Shown in pieces: positions 29,170 through 38,404 of a stretch of DNA of 63,554 bases (position 1 is its first letter; the number at the start of each line of letters is the position of its first letter). A model generated the notes under the pieces. It made no database searches. It was not told where the DNA came from and was given only the letters and a program-made list of their open reading frames with translations. A program made the translations under genes and the position numbers. The DNA comes from Leptospira dzoumogneensis. Lineage in GTDB: Bacteria; Spirochaetota; Leptospiria; Leptospirales; Leptospiraceae. The stretch covers positions 1-63,554 of the forward strand of contig NZ_RQHS01000026.1 of NCBI RefSeq assembly GCF_004770895.1. Direction: 5' to 3'.

Positions 29170-29246
29170 AGGGTTAGAGGGTTTTCTAGATCCTTCTAGG
29201 CCATCTTTTAGAGCGGTCCGGGTTTTTTCAAAGGCAAAATTCCGAT

Positions 29247-30314
29247 ATGGCAGGCAAAATCACTCATCTCGAAGCTCTTTCTCAAGTCTGCAAACATCTG
29301 GATCACGGAACCGCAGAACAAAGAAAGATCGCAAAACTGTTAAGAGAAGAAGGTACCCGTAAGTTTGCCAATATAGGCGCGATCGCTCCCGACATTTTCT
29401 ATTTTTATCATGTTCTTTCTCCGGTTCGGACCAAAAAGGCTCTTCCTTGGGGAGACCTAAGCCATCACGAAAACGTTTTGGAATTGATCCTGAATTTTTT
29501 GGACGGGGTCCTCACGGTCGAAGAAGGAATTTATAGAGATCGTTTTCTCGCATTCACTCTAGGTTATATCATCCACTGCGCCGTGGATATAGTCACTCAT
29601 CCTTATATCTTTTTTATTTCCGGAGATTATTATAGCCCGGATAAACAGATCAGCTCCAAGGCTCAATACAATCATATGAGAGTGGAATTCGCTTTGGATT
29701 CTTGGCTCTTAGATTTCAGATGGGGAATGACTCCTAAAGCGTACGACTTTGTGCAGCATGTGGATGTGATCTTCAAAGGAAAAGACGGGCAGAAAAAAAT
29801 GGATCCTATGCTTTGGAACTTCTGGTTGAAAAGTTTAAAGGCAACCTTCCCTAAAGAGTTTAAAGAAAAGTATATAGGCTCCGAAGAAAAGATCATTCCC
29901 GGAGATATTCTGAACGAATCTTTCTTAGGTTATTTGTATTTTCATAGATACTTGGATTCCAGAAGTAAGATCGTAAGAGCCGCACTCAGCTTTTTAGATA
30001 AGATCACTTTTCATAAAGTAAATTCTTCCGTCCTGATGCTTCCATTAAAGGAACATATAGATAAGAGGATCATGAATGAAGAAAAAAGAGAATGGTCTTA
30101 TCCCGCGGACCCGAACCTGATCCGTAATGATTCTTTTGTGGAGTTGATCAACAAAGCATGCGAGGCTGCAAAAGATGCGGTTACGAATGCCTGGGGTTAT
30201 GTTCACGACAAAACTTCTCGTTCTTCTATGATCAAAGAATACCAAGGATATAATTTAGATACCGGTCTTAGATTCCACGGCATAGATAAGATGCGCCAAT
30301 TTTCGCCTTTATAA
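29247..30314 (+). CDS. Zinc-dependent phospholipase C-like protein
   Basis: A 355-residue protein of the zinc-dependent phospholipase C family (PF00882 type). Metal-ligand-like positions recur: GKITHLEAL at the N-terminus, NIGAIAPDIFYFYH, HCAVDIVTHPY and HMRVEFALD. There is no signal peptide, so it is likely cytoplasmic, unlike the secreted toxins of this fold. It probably has a housekeeping lipid or phosphate ester role. It lies 19 bases before the PBP1A gene on the same strand and may share its transcript. Substrate unknown. Confidence 0.8.
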   Translation: MAGKITHLEALSQVCKHLDHGTAEQRKIAKLLREEGTRKFANIGAIAPDIFYFYHVLSPVRTKKALPWGDLSHHENVLELILNFLDGVLTVEEGIYRDRFLAFTLGYIIHCAVDIVTHPYIFFISGDYYSPDKQISSKAQYNHMRVEFALDSWLLDFRWGMTPKAYDFVQHVDVIFKGKDGQKKMDPMLWNFWLKSLKATFPKEFKEKYIGSEEKIIPGDILNESFLGYLYFHRYLDSRSKIVRAALSFLDKITFHKVNSSVLMLPLKEHIDKRIMNEEKREWSYPADPNLIRNDSFVELINKACEAAKDAVTNAWGYVHDKTSRSSMIKEYQGYNLDTGLRFHGIDKMRQFSPL

Positions 30315-30333
30315 GAAATCAGCATAAAACCAA

Positions 30334-32808
30334 ATGAAACACGAACCCGTAGATTTTTTCACAAGATATTTCGTAGTACTTTTTAGGGATAAGGTCCAAT
30401 CCCGTTTGGATTCTTCAGACCCAGTTCGCAAACTTATCTATCTTGTTTTGGGGCTTATCTTCTTAAACGGATTTTTATTCGTATTCTCTATCAAAGATAT
30501 TTGGCAGGTCCCTAAGGCGGACCGTTACGAAAAACCTTCTCTACTCTTCGGACTCAACACGGAAGGGAAATACGAGCCTATCGCGGAATTTTATAGATTT
30601 TCCAGAGTGGTGATCACCGACGAAGATCTTCCCGGCGGTTGGGATGATAATAAGGTAATCCGTTGTTTTGTTTCTACGGAAGATAATAATTTCAGATCCC
30701 ACAAAGGTCTGGACCTTCGAGGGATTTTTAGAGCAACCATGGTCAACCTTCTTGCAGGAAGAGTGAAAGAAGGTGCATCCACAATCACTCAGCAGGTTGC
30801 CAGATTAAAATTCCTAAATACGGAAAGATCCTTTTTACGTAAGGCAAGAGAAGCATGGCTTGCACTTCTTCTCGAACTTGTATTCGATAAAAAAACCTTA
30901 ATAGGTATCTATTTAAACGAGATCCCGCTTGGTCATGGAACGATCGGAGTAGGTGCCGCGGCAAAATTCTATTTCAGAAAAGATATTAAGGACTTGAGCT
31001 GGGGAGAAGCAGCACTTCTTGCAAGTTTGACCACAAGACCCAAGGAATTTTCTCCTTTAGTAAATCCGAATACATCCGCTTCCAAGGTAAGAGTTGTATT
31101 CAAAAAGCTGGTGGAAAACGGGATCCTGGATGTGGAAACCGCAGAGAGAGAATTCGAAGCATTCTCCGAATATTATATAACCTTAAATCGTTCTCCTAAC
31201 GATTCCGCATTCTCGGATCGTCTCAATAAATTCCCTTATTTTACGGAATATGTGCGTAAGAACCTGGCCCGTTATATACCTTCTCAACAGATATACGAGG
31301 GCGGTTTGAAGATCTATACCACCCTAAATATACAGCACCAAGCCCAGGCAGAAAAGGCCTTGGCTGCAGGTTTAAAACAACAGACCCAATTATCCAACCA
31401 AAGGGCTTTCACGAAAATTGATTCATTCGAAGATTCCTACGGTTCTACCTATAAACTTTTGGCGGAACTTCATGATCTTCCAGAATTCAAATTTAAGATC
31501 TCCCGTTCTTATAGAACATTCAATAGGGCTTGGCAGGAAGAATTTAGGGACGATCTATCCGTATTAAATTTGATCTCAGGCACGGAGATGTTGGGAGAAG
31601 CAATCGACTGGAATTATAGGACCCAAGCTACTGAGGATCATCTTCTTCCCGTAGAAGGAGCGTTAATTTCCATTCGTCCGGACACTGGTCATATCACCGC
31701 GATGGTAGGAGGTTCAGGATTTAGATCAGATAACCAACAGATCCGTGCATTCCAGGCTTACAGACAACCTGGCTCCGCATTCAAACCTTTAGTGTATGCT
31801 TCCGCGATGGAATATTATCATGAACACCCTGATGACAAAAAGAATGTTACTGCTGCTTCCCTATTTGATGATTCTCCACTTCAATATGTTTTAGAAGATG
31901 GGGATGAATGGAACCCAAGTAATTATTCAGGAGAATATTCAGGATTTATCCGTTTAAGACAAGCACTCGAACTTTCCAGAAATAGTGTTGCAGTTCGACT
32001 TCTTGAACATACCGGTTTGAATAATCTTCTGCCAAGACTCGAAAAACTTTTACAAGTGGAGAATAGAAATCTTCCAAGAGACTTTTCAATCGCATTAGGA
32101 AGTTTTGAAGTTTCTCCTTATGAACTCGCAAGATCTTACGCGGTATTTGCTTCCGGAGGAAAACAAGTTTTCCCTCTCAGCGTTCTATATGTAGAAGACG
32201 AACAAGGAAATCTGATCAAAGATTTCAGAAAAGAGTTCGAATCCAAAGAAAGAAAAAGATTACTCTCCCCTGAAACAAGTTACGTAATCACTTCCATGAT
32301 GGAAGACGTGATCAAAAAAGGAACAGGGACCGGAGCAAGATCTTACGGACTCACTCGCCCTGCCGCAGGAAAAACTGGGACCACTAATAATTTTAGAGAT
32401 GCTTGGTTCGCAGGTTACACTCCTGAACTTGTAGCGGTCGTTTGGGTGGGATATGATACTGGAACACTTTCGTTAGGCCGTGGAATGTCAGGTGCAGTTG
32501 TAGCCGCTCCTATCTGGGGAAGATTTATGGCGAATGCACTTGCCAAAGAAAAATCCAAATCATTCGATTTCGGAGACGCAAAAATTGTTCGCAGGACCAT
32601 CTGCTCCATCTCCGGAAAACTGCCAGGCAGCCATTGTTACCAAACGGAAGAAGAAGTTTTCGATAAAGATACGGTTCCTAAAGAAGTCTGCGAAGACCAT
32701 AGAGGTATGAGCGAACCGGATCCAACCCCGACCCATACCGCAGACCCAGGAACTACTAAGAAGAAAAAACCGAACCTCTTCGAGGGTGACGAGGATGTCA
32801 TTCGGTAG
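30334..32808 (+). CDS. Class A penicillin-binding protein (PBP1A type)
   Basis: An 824-residue bifunctional cell-wall synthase with one N-terminal membrane helix (LIYLVLGLIFLNGFLFVF). The GT51 domain shows STEDNNFRSHKGLD with the catalytic Glu, EGASTITQQVARLKFL, and YLNEIPLGHGTIGVGAAA. The transpeptidase has the SxxK motif in QPGSAFKPLVYA, SRNSVA (SxN), and GKTGTTNNFRDAWFAGYTP (KTG). A Pro/Thr/Lys-rich tail ends the protein. It polymerises glycan and cross-links peptides in the periplasm and fits the nearby bactofilin and M23 peptidase genes. Confidence 0.95.
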   Translation: MKHEPVDFFTRYFVVLFRDKVQSRLDSSDPVRKLIYLVLGLIFLNGFLFVFSIKDIWQVPKADRYEKPSLLFGLNTEGKYEPIAEFYRFSRVVITDEDLPGGWDDNKVIRCFVSTEDNNFRSHKGLDLRGIFRATMVNLLAGRVKEGASTITQQVARLKFLNTERSFLRKAREAWLALLLELVFDKKTLIGIYLNEIPLGHGTIGVGAAAKFYFRKDIKDLSWGEAALLASLTTRPKEFSPLVNPNTSASKVRVVFKKLVENGILDVETAEREFEAFSEYYITLNRSPNDSAFSDRLNKFPYFTEYVRKNLARYIPSQQIYEGGLKIYTTLNIQHQAQAEKALAAGLKQQTQLSNQRAFTKIDSFEDSYGSTYKLLAELHDLPEFKFKISRSYRTFNRAWQEEFRDDLSVLNLISGTEMLGEAIDWNYRTQATEDHLLPVEGALISIRPDTGHITAMVGGSGFRSDNQQIRAFQAYRQPGSAFKPLVYASAMEYYHEHPDDKKNVTAASLFDDSPLQYVLEDGDEWNPSNYSGEYSGFIRLRQALELSRNSVAVRLLEHTGLNNLLPRLEKLLQVENRNLPRDFSIALGSFEVSPYELARSYAVFASGGKQVFPLSVLYVEDEQGNLIKDFRKEFESKERKRLLSPETSYVITSMMEDVIKKGTGTGARSYGLTRPAAGKTGTTNNFRDAWFAGYTPELVAVVWVGYDTGTLSLGRGMSGAVVAAPIWGRFMANALAKEKSKSFDFGDAKIVRRTICSISGKLPGSHCYQTEEEVFDKDTVPKEVCEDHRGMSEPDPTPTHTADPGTTKKKKPNLFEGDEDVIR

Positions 32809-32819
32809 TTATTGAAACC

Positions 32820-32975
32820 CCTAATCTCTCTCTGCGGCTTCGCGGCTCTGCGTGAGACTTAAATTTATTTTCTTACAACCAAGTCGGTCCGGGGTCCGAA
32901 GAAATAAGATTCCCGGAGAGGGGGGAGCGGAAGACGCGAAGCGGCTGAAGCGAGGGGGACACCTCCCCCTTATAT
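32820..32975. repeat. GC-rich intergenic region with hairpin
   Basis: The 251-base gap after PBP1A holds no gene. It contains gcggcttcgcggctctgcgtgag and gacgcgaagcggctg words similar to other intergenic blocks in the window, and a perfect AGGGGGA/TCCCCCT hairpin with a CACC loop at 32953-32970. The hairpin could end the PBP1A transcript, but no good T-tract follows. Confidence 0.4.
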
Positions 32976-33059
32976 CTTCTCTTATCCACCTTTTACAAAA
33001 AGAGTTGTCGATTTCGGAACCGCCCACCAAATAGATGAATCAGCAGTCAGGAGTAACAG

Positions 33060-33470
33060 ATGGCCATCGGTAAGGATAATAATAACAGCGTAATCGGCCC
33101 AGGTTCCATATTTGAGGGCAAATTCTATATCGCTGGTTCCCTACGTATCGACGGAAAATTCGAAGGGGAAATTAAAACCGACGACGCATTATTTATTGGA
33201 GAAACCGGTAAGGTCCGCACTAATATTGCTGCGAGAGAAGTGATCGTAGCAGGAACCTTGATCGGAAATATTAAGGCGGAATCAGAAGTCCGCTTGGAAG
33301 AAACCGGACGTCTCTTAGGGGATATTATCGCTCCCGCTCTTTCCCTGGCAAAAGGTGTGGTAGCAAAAGGAAATATCACCGTAACCGGAGGCCAAAAGAA
33401 AGACGTTAAAAAGATCGTAGAAGAATCTTTTGGCGGAACAAGGACCCTGGACAACGGAAAGGAAGAATAA
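33060..33470 (+). CDS. Bactofilin-family cytoskeletal protein
   Basis: A 136-residue polymer-forming protein. The core is the bactofilin beta-helix: GSIFEGKFYIAGSLRIDGKFEGEI, then repeating short strands with IGETGKVRTNIAAREVIVAG and a closing KGNITVTGG. GGAG precedes the ATG by six bases. Bactofilins self-assemble into filaments at the membrane and recruit wall enzymes. The next gene encodes a LysM-M23 peptidase, the classic partner. In Leptospira biflexa a bactofilin influences helical pitch, so a cell-shape role is likely. Confidence 0.95.
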   Translation: MAIGKDNNNSVIGPGSIFEGKFYIAGSLRIDGKFEGEIKTDDALFIGETGKVRTNIAAREVIVAGTLIGNIKAESEVRLEETGRLLGDIIAPALSLAKGVVAKGNITVTGGQKKDVKKIVEESFGGTRTLDNGKEE

Positions 33471-33563
33471 CTCTTAGGACCCGAGTTCTTTTTTCCCACC
33501 TCTTAGATTTGTTCGAATCAAAAACTCGGGTGGTTCTCCGCCCGATCGACCGATACTCATAGT

Positions 33564-34685
33564 ATGATCTTCAAGAAGCCCAGGCAATTGACCGCAGGAA
33601 AGGAAATCCTCCGGACAGATAATTTCACCCTGATCTACCTGGGCGCTTTCCATTTCCATTATTCCTTTTATTTCAGAGGGAATCTATACCACGGAAACCT
33701 GGATTTCAGAAGACGCAAATTCCGCGTTATTCCTCTTGTAGCATCGGTCATTTTTATGGTCCTATTTTTGGGGATTTGGATGAGCCCATCTAATGCTTCT
33801 ATGGAATCCGCTTCTACTGAAGTGACCGAAAACGATTCGGAAGACTTAAAAGCCAAAAAAGGCGACGAAAAATTCTTAGAAGAATCCGAAAAAGCAAAAC
33901 TCACCATCTTAATGGCGAACGAGATCAAAAGCGCTTCCGATAAAAAGAAACAACTTAAAGTAGTCACCTACAAAGTTAAAAGAAACGAAACACTTTCAGA
34001 GATCGCTACTCGTTATAAGGTCTCTATGGAATCCATCGCAGGTTCTTCCAGTATTAATTTAGAAGATACATTATACCCGGGACAAATATTACAAATCCCG
34101 AATAAACAAGGTCTATTATATAAATTCAAGGCGGGAGATACTGTCGCCAAAGTAGCTTCTCTTTACAAAGTAAACTTGGATGAAATTTTAGAAGAGAATA
34201 AACTGGACGATCTGGATATTCTTCGTCCCGGCCAAAAAGTTTTTCTTCCAGGAGCCGTAATCCCTGATCCTGCTCCTAAATGGGTGGTTCCAGTTACTTC
34301 TCATGTGGTCACTTCCAATTACGGTTGGAGAACCTTCCCTCAACACAAATTCCATGAAGCACTGGACTTAAAGGCGAATTACGAAGCGGTTATGGCTGCT
34401 CGTAACGGTAAGGTAGTATTCTCAGGATGGATGGGCGGTTACGGAAACGCGATCGTGATCGAACATAACGACGATTTCAAAACATTATACGCGCATAATT
34501 CCAGGCTGAATGTAAAACGAGGGGACTATGTGGTCGCAGGCAAGAAGATCTCGACCTCAGGATGTACAGGTTACTGCTTCGGCCCTCACTTACATTTTGA
34601 AGTGATCCATAAGGGAAAATCGGTTAACCCAGGAAAATACCTAAAAGGTCTCAGCTACAAAAGAGGCTCTAAACCGAACCATTAA
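33564..34685 (+). CDS. LysM-containing M23 peptidoglycan endopeptidase
   Basis: A 373-residue wall hydrolase. One membrane helix (about residues 57-72) follows a basic cytoplasmic segment. Two LysM repeats come next (YKVKRNETLSEIATRYKV and YKFKAGDTVAKVASLYKV), then an M23 domain with the zinc ligands in FHEALDLK and HLHFE and the YGNAIVIEHND strand. It cuts peptide cross-links in the periplasm. No ribosome site is seen at the ATG at 33564. It sits 93 bases after the bactofilin gene; such pairs shape rods and helices. Confidence 0.93.
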   Translation: MIFKKPRQLTAGKEILRTDNFTLIYLGAFHFHYSFYFRGNLYHGNLDFRRRKFRVIPLVASVIFMVLFLGIWMSPSNASMESASTEVTENDSEDLKAKKGDEKFLEESEKAKLTILMANEIKSASDKKKQLKVVTYKVKRNETLSEIATRYKVSMESIAGSSSINLEDTLYPGQILQIPNKQGLLYKFKAGDTVAKVASLYKVNLDEILEENKLDDLDILRPGQKVFLPGAVIPDPAPKWVVPVTSHVVTSNYGWRTFPQHKFHEALDLKANYEAVMAARNGKVVFSGWMGGYGNAIVIEHNDDFKTLYAHNSRLNVKRGDYVVAGKKISTSGCTGYCFGPHLHFEVIHKGKSVNPGKYLKGLSYKRGSKPNH

Positions 34686-34689
34686 GATT

Positions 34690-35778
34690 ATGATGTTTCG
34701 ATCTTTCTTTTTTGCTTTTAGTTTTATTCTCATATTAGGCTGCGGACCTTCCGTTTCCGAACATCTGGAAAAAAGGACCAATTCCCAATATTCTTCCACT
34801 CATGGGATCGAGGTATTTTTTAATACTTCCAGAGCGGTAAATCCTGGAACACAAGTAGCCTGTTCTAATTCTTATTTTCTGAATTTCGGAAATATGGGAA
34901 CACAATCAGGGTCCTGTTTGATCAATGTTCCTGCGGACAGAGAGATAGGCTCCCTTCCGTTCGGCCTGGGAAATAAAGAGAAATCATTTCAATTCTTAGA
35001 ACATAGAGTTTCTATCCAAGGCAAAACCAAAGAAGAGCAAGAGAAACTTTGGTGGAAAAGAATAGAAGAAGATCCTTTCGAAGAAGTGATCGTATTCGTT
35101 CACGGATTTAATGTAAACTTCGAAGAGGCAATTTTAAGAGCGGCCCAGCTCAAATACGATCTGAAATTTCCAGGCAAGGTAGCGCTGTATACTTGGCCGG
35201 CAGGAGGAGACGGTTCCATGCTTGGGACCTTCTTCCTAAAAAACACTTACGAAAAAAATCTAGTCTCTGCGAGAAGCAGCAGGGATTCTTTCAAATACTT
35301 CCTGAAAAGAATGGCCTCCACTAACAAAAAGATCCATCTATTGGTCCATTCTATGGGGCATCAGGTAGTCTTAAATTCAGTTTCCGAACTTTCTAAAGAA
35401 TGGGGAGACAGACCTTTTCTAAAGGAACTGGTTTTGAATGCGCCTGATTACGATACCGGTGAGTTTATACTCATATTAGATAGTTTATTAAAATCTTCGG
35501 AAAGGATCACATTGTACTGCTCTCCCGGAGACTCCGCATTATTTGCCTCCGCACAGATCCACCAAACTGGAAGACTAGGCGCCTGTTCCAAATTTCCAGG
35601 AGTGGATGTGGTCAATGTAAACCCGATCGACTCCTCTTTATTGTCGCTAGGTCACGGATATTATTCTTCCCGTCCGATTTTGACCGATCTATACCAATTG
35701 TTTTTGGGTCTGGGAGCGGAGAAGAGGTTGTTCATCCGTAAGTCCTACGGGAACGAAAACTATATTCTCCGAAATTAA
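34690..35778 (+). CDS. DUF900-type alpha/beta hydrolase lipoprotein
   Basis: A 362-residue protein with lipobox ILILGC and a DUF900 alpha/beta-hydrolase core: VIVFVHGFNVNFEEAI, LYTWPAGG, the nucleophile elbow LLVHSMGHQVV with its Ser, NAPDYDTGEF, and a likely His in LSLGHGYY. It follows the M23 peptidase gene by four bases and probably shares its operon, so an envelope-associated esterase or amidase role is plausible. Two ATG codons in tandem open the gene. Confidence 0.85.
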   Translation: MMFRSFFFAFSFILILGCGPSVSEHLEKRTNSQYSSTHGIEVFFNTSRAVNPGTQVACSNSYFLNFGNMGTQSGSCLINVPADREIGSLPFGLGNKEKSFQFLEHRVSIQGKTKEEQEKLWWKRIEEDPFEEVIVFVHGFNVNFEEAILRAAQLKYDLKFPGKVALYTWPAGGDGSMLGTFFLKNTYEKNLVSARSSRDSFKYFLKRMASTNKKIHLLVHSMGHQVVLNSVSELSKEWGDRPFLKELVLNAPDYDTGEFILILDSLLKSSERITLYCSPGDSALFASAQIHQTGRLGACSKFPGVDVVNVNPIDSSLLSLGHGYYSSRPILTDLYQLFLGLGAEKRLFIRKSYGNENYILRN

Positions 35779-35867
35779 ATCCTTCTAAACCCGGAATCGA
35801 TCCACCTGTCCCTGGGACGGGAATATCCGCGCAAGATCACACGTTAGACGATATATCAAAAAATTTC

Positions 35868-35893
35868 GGATTTTAGTCCGAAAGGATTAGATG
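35868..35893 (-). terminator. Minus-strand intrinsic terminator with no gene in front of it
   Basis: TTTCGGA and TCCGAAA pair around a six-base loop. Read on the minus strand the stem is followed by TTTTTT. Both flanking genes lie on the plus strand, so it would end a minus-strand RNA arising in the 308-base gap or beyond. A CCTGTCC/GGACGGG stem lies at 35805-35821. Otherwise the gap shows nothing. Confidence 0.5.
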
Positions 35894-36086
35894 GGTTTTT
35901 ATATACGAATGGTTGTTTCAAAAAAAATTACAGGGTAATAAACATTCCTTACAAAAATCACACTTATATTCTATTTTACTTGCAAAGATCTCTATTCATT
36001 TTTCGCCCATATTTCTGCAGATATTTTCACTTATCATTTTTCATTTATGTGGTTGAAACAATCGGTTTTATTCGTAGATTAGAAGT

Positions 36087-37463
36087 ATGCTCACAAAACC
36101 TAAGATCCTAGTTGTGGAAGATGAGATCATAGTCGCAGTCAACTTGGGCCAGAAACTTAAAAAATTAGGTTACGATCTCGTGGGCATCACATCCTCCGGA
36201 GAGGAGGCCATCCAAAAGGCGGAAGAGAATCATCCAGATCTGGTCCTAATGGATATCAATATTGAAGGAAATCTGGACGGGATCCAAACTGCCGAACTAC
36301 TAAGGAATAGATTCCAAACCCCGGTTATTTATCTTACAGCATATGCGGACGAGAACACTCTCAATAGGGCCAAAAGAACTCAGCCTTTAGGTTATATAGT
36401 CAAACCTTTTGAATCCGACCAGCTCCGTTCTTCTATCGAAGTTGCTTTGTATAAAAACGAGCTGGAGCATAGAAATCGCAAAAACGAAGAATCCTTAAAA
36501 TCCACTTTGAACCAAATGGAATCCGGGATCATCACTACGGATGAGAACGGCCTAGTACTATTTTGTAATCCGGTGGCGGAAAAGATCGCAGGTCTTAGTT
36601 ACGCAGAGTCTATAGGACTTTCCTTAACAAAGATTTTAAAATTAGAAGATCCAAACTCTTCCTCTTATACTCTTCCTCTTTCGGACGTGTTAACCTCTAA
36701 CCAAACGATTGAGAAAAATGGAATATTCGCGGTCGATGGGATCGGAAATAAAACTTCAGTTTCCGTTCAGATCTCTCCCATCTTAAACACCGAAGGAAAA
36801 TCCAGCGGTTCTATCACTGTTCTTCGTTTGGGAGAATCGGATAATACAAACCAGTCTTACTTAAAAGAGATCCACCATAGGATCAAAAACAATCTTACAG
36901 TTATTTCCTCTTTGCTGAGCATGAACGCTTCCAACCTGAAGGACCAGGAGACCTTGGATATTTTCAAGGACAGCCAGCATAGGATACAGGCAGTGGCCCT
37001 TCTGCACGAAGTGCTTTATGAAAACCATGATCTGTCTTCTATCAGTTTCGATCTGTATGTGCGCAAGCTTACCGATCTTTTATTCGAAGTATATAAAGTA
37101 GATCGTTCTAAGTTCAAACTAGTGTTGGATATCCAAACTCCAAAGATCCCAAGCGAGATGGGTATGAACTGTGCATTGATCATAAACGAACTTTTAACTA
37201 ATTCATTCAAACATGGGTTCAAAGGCAGAGAGAGTGGTTCTATATTGATCCGTTTTAGTTTGAATGACGAACGATATTTCTTAGAAGTGAAAGATGACGG
37301 TGTGGGTGTGTCCGAGGATACTATGGCTCAAACCCGCAATTCAGGCTCTTTGGGACTTTCTTTGGTAGATTCTTTCGTAAAACTTTTAAGAGGAAAACTT
37401 AAGCTTGAGAACGATAACGGCTGCAAGGCCACCTTAAGCTTCCCTGTAAAACACGAGACCTAA
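36087..37463 (+). CDS. Receiver-PAS-HisKA_2 sensor histidine kinase
   Basis: A 458-residue cytoplasmic two-component protein. In order: a receiver domain (residues 5-120, phospho-acceptor Asp56 in LVLMDINIEG, KPFES lysine), a PAS domain (about 132-250), and a HisKA_2/HWE-like kinase with the H-box KEIHHRIKNNLTVISSLL near residue 265, an N-box INELLTNSFKHGF, and a glycine box DDGVGV. Because the receiver comes first, it probably receives phosphate from another kinase to control its own kinase. No partner gene is adjacent. Confidence 0.92.
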   Translation: MLTKPKILVVEDEIIVAVNLGQKLKKLGYDLVGITSSGEEAIQKAEENHPDLVLMDINIEGNLDGIQTAELLRNRFQTPVIYLTAYADENTLNRAKRTQPLGYIVKPFESDQLRSSIEVALYKNELEHRNRKNEESLKSTLNQMESGIITTDENGLVLFCNPVAEKIAGLSYAESIGLSLTKILKLEDPNSSSYTLPLSDVLTSNQTIEKNGIFAVDGIGNKTSVSVQISPILNTEGKSSGSITVLRLGESDNTNQSYLKEIHHRIKNNLTVISSLLSMNASNLKDQETLDIFKDSQHRIQAVALLHEVLYENHDLSSISFDLYVRKLTDLLFEVYKVDRSKFKLVLDIQTPKIPSEMGMNCALIINELLTNSFKHGFKGRESGSILIRFSLNDERYFLEVKDDGVGVSEDTMAQTRNSGSLGLSLVDSFVKLLRGKLKLENDNGCKATLSFPVKHET

Positions 37464-37506
37464 AAAACGTTTTACTCGTCGGCTGAATCGGACAACTCTG
37501 ATCCCG

Positions 37507-38331
37507 ATGAAGACAAACTTTGAATTCTTTGAAATCGTCGAGAGAGAAGACGGAGTAGCTATCGTCTTCTTAAACCGTCCCGACAAAAGAAATGCGATGA
37601 ACTGGAGTTTCTGGAGAGACCTTCCGGATGTCGTACACGAAATTAACTCCAATCAAAAAATCAGATCCTTCGTAGTTGCAGCAAGAGGCAAATCATTCTC
37701 CACAGGTTTGGACCTGGACTCATTCTTCCAAGAATTTGGATCCGTAGTACAAGGTACCTATGGAGATGATCGTAAAAAATTCTATGAACTGATCCTCCGA
37801 ATGCAGAAAGGGATCAATGCAGTTTATGATTCTCCTAAACCTTCCGTTGCCGCAGTCCAAAAACATTGTATCGGTGGCGGACTAGATCTGATCTCTGCTT
37901 GCGATATTCGTTATGCGACTTACGATGCAAGCATCTCCTTAAGAGAAGCAAAGGTAGCGATCGTAGCGGATATGGGCTCTATCAACAGACTTCCTTCTAT
38001 CATTGGACAAGGAAACACGAGAGAACTCGCCTACACCGGTAAAGACATAGACGGAGAAGAAGCTCTCAGAATGGGACTTGTCTCTAAATTGTTCAAGGAC
38101 CAAGACCAACTTTTGGAAGGTGCAATTGCAACCGCTTCCGAGATCGCTGCAAATCCAAGAATAGTGGTAGAAGGTACTAAGGAAGTAATGAACTACTCCG
38201 AAGGAAAACCTTTAGCTGTCGGTTTGAACTATGTCGCGGTTTGGAATTCCAGCTTTATGGATTCCAGGGATTTTAGAGAGGCAATGAAAGCCTTTAAAGA
38301 TAGAAAAAGGCCGGAATATAATAAGAATTAA
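37507..38331 (+). CDS. Delta3,5-delta2,4-dienoyl-CoA isomerase-like crotonase
   Basis: A 274-residue crotonase-fold enzyme. The three acidic residues known for peroxisomal and mitochondrial ECH1 are at the same spacing: Asp127 in GGGLDLISACD, Glu147 in LREAKVA, Asp155 in VADMGSINRLP. This favours dienoyl-CoA isomerase over plain enoyl-CoA hydratase. Such an enzyme helps beta-oxidise unsaturated fatty acids, the main carbon source of Leptospira. It follows the kinase gene by 43 bases on the same strand. Confidence 0.88.
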   Translation: MKTNFEFFEIVEREDGVAIVFLNRPDKRNAMNWSFWRDLPDVVHEINSNQKIRSFVVAARGKSFSTGLDLDSFFQEFGSVVQGTYGDDRKKFYELILRMQKGINAVYDSPKPSVAAVQKHCIGGGLDLISACDIRYATYDASISLREAKVAIVADMGSINRLPSIIGQGNTRELAYTGKDIDGEEALRMGLVSKLFKDQDQLLEGAIATASEIAANPRIVVEGTKEVMNYSEGKPLAVGLNYVAVWNSSFMDSRDFREAMKAFKDRKRPEYNKN

Positions 38332-38348
38332 TTTAGCAAGCGTGGGTG

Positions 38349-38401
38349 GGATGTGGGAACTCCTGCAAACGGTAGATACGTTTTGTGGAATTCCTGCATC
38401 C
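38349..38401. terminator. 53-base hairpin between convergent genes
   Basis: A 23-base arm (GGATGTGGGAACTCC...) pairs with a second arm ending ...TTCCTGCATCC around the loop GTAGATA, with a few mismatches and wobbles. It sits between the isomerase stop and the stop of the small minus-strand gene, so it may terminate transcription in both directions. Each arm also contains its own imperfect TGTGGGAACTCCTGCA palindrome. Confidence 0.6.
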
Positions 38402-38404
38402 TAA

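Noticed and set aside
32821..33034. Opposed 60-69 residue frames between PBP1A and bactofilin
   Set aside because: They lie in the GC-rich repeat block and translate to low-quality, Arg/Pro-rich sequence.
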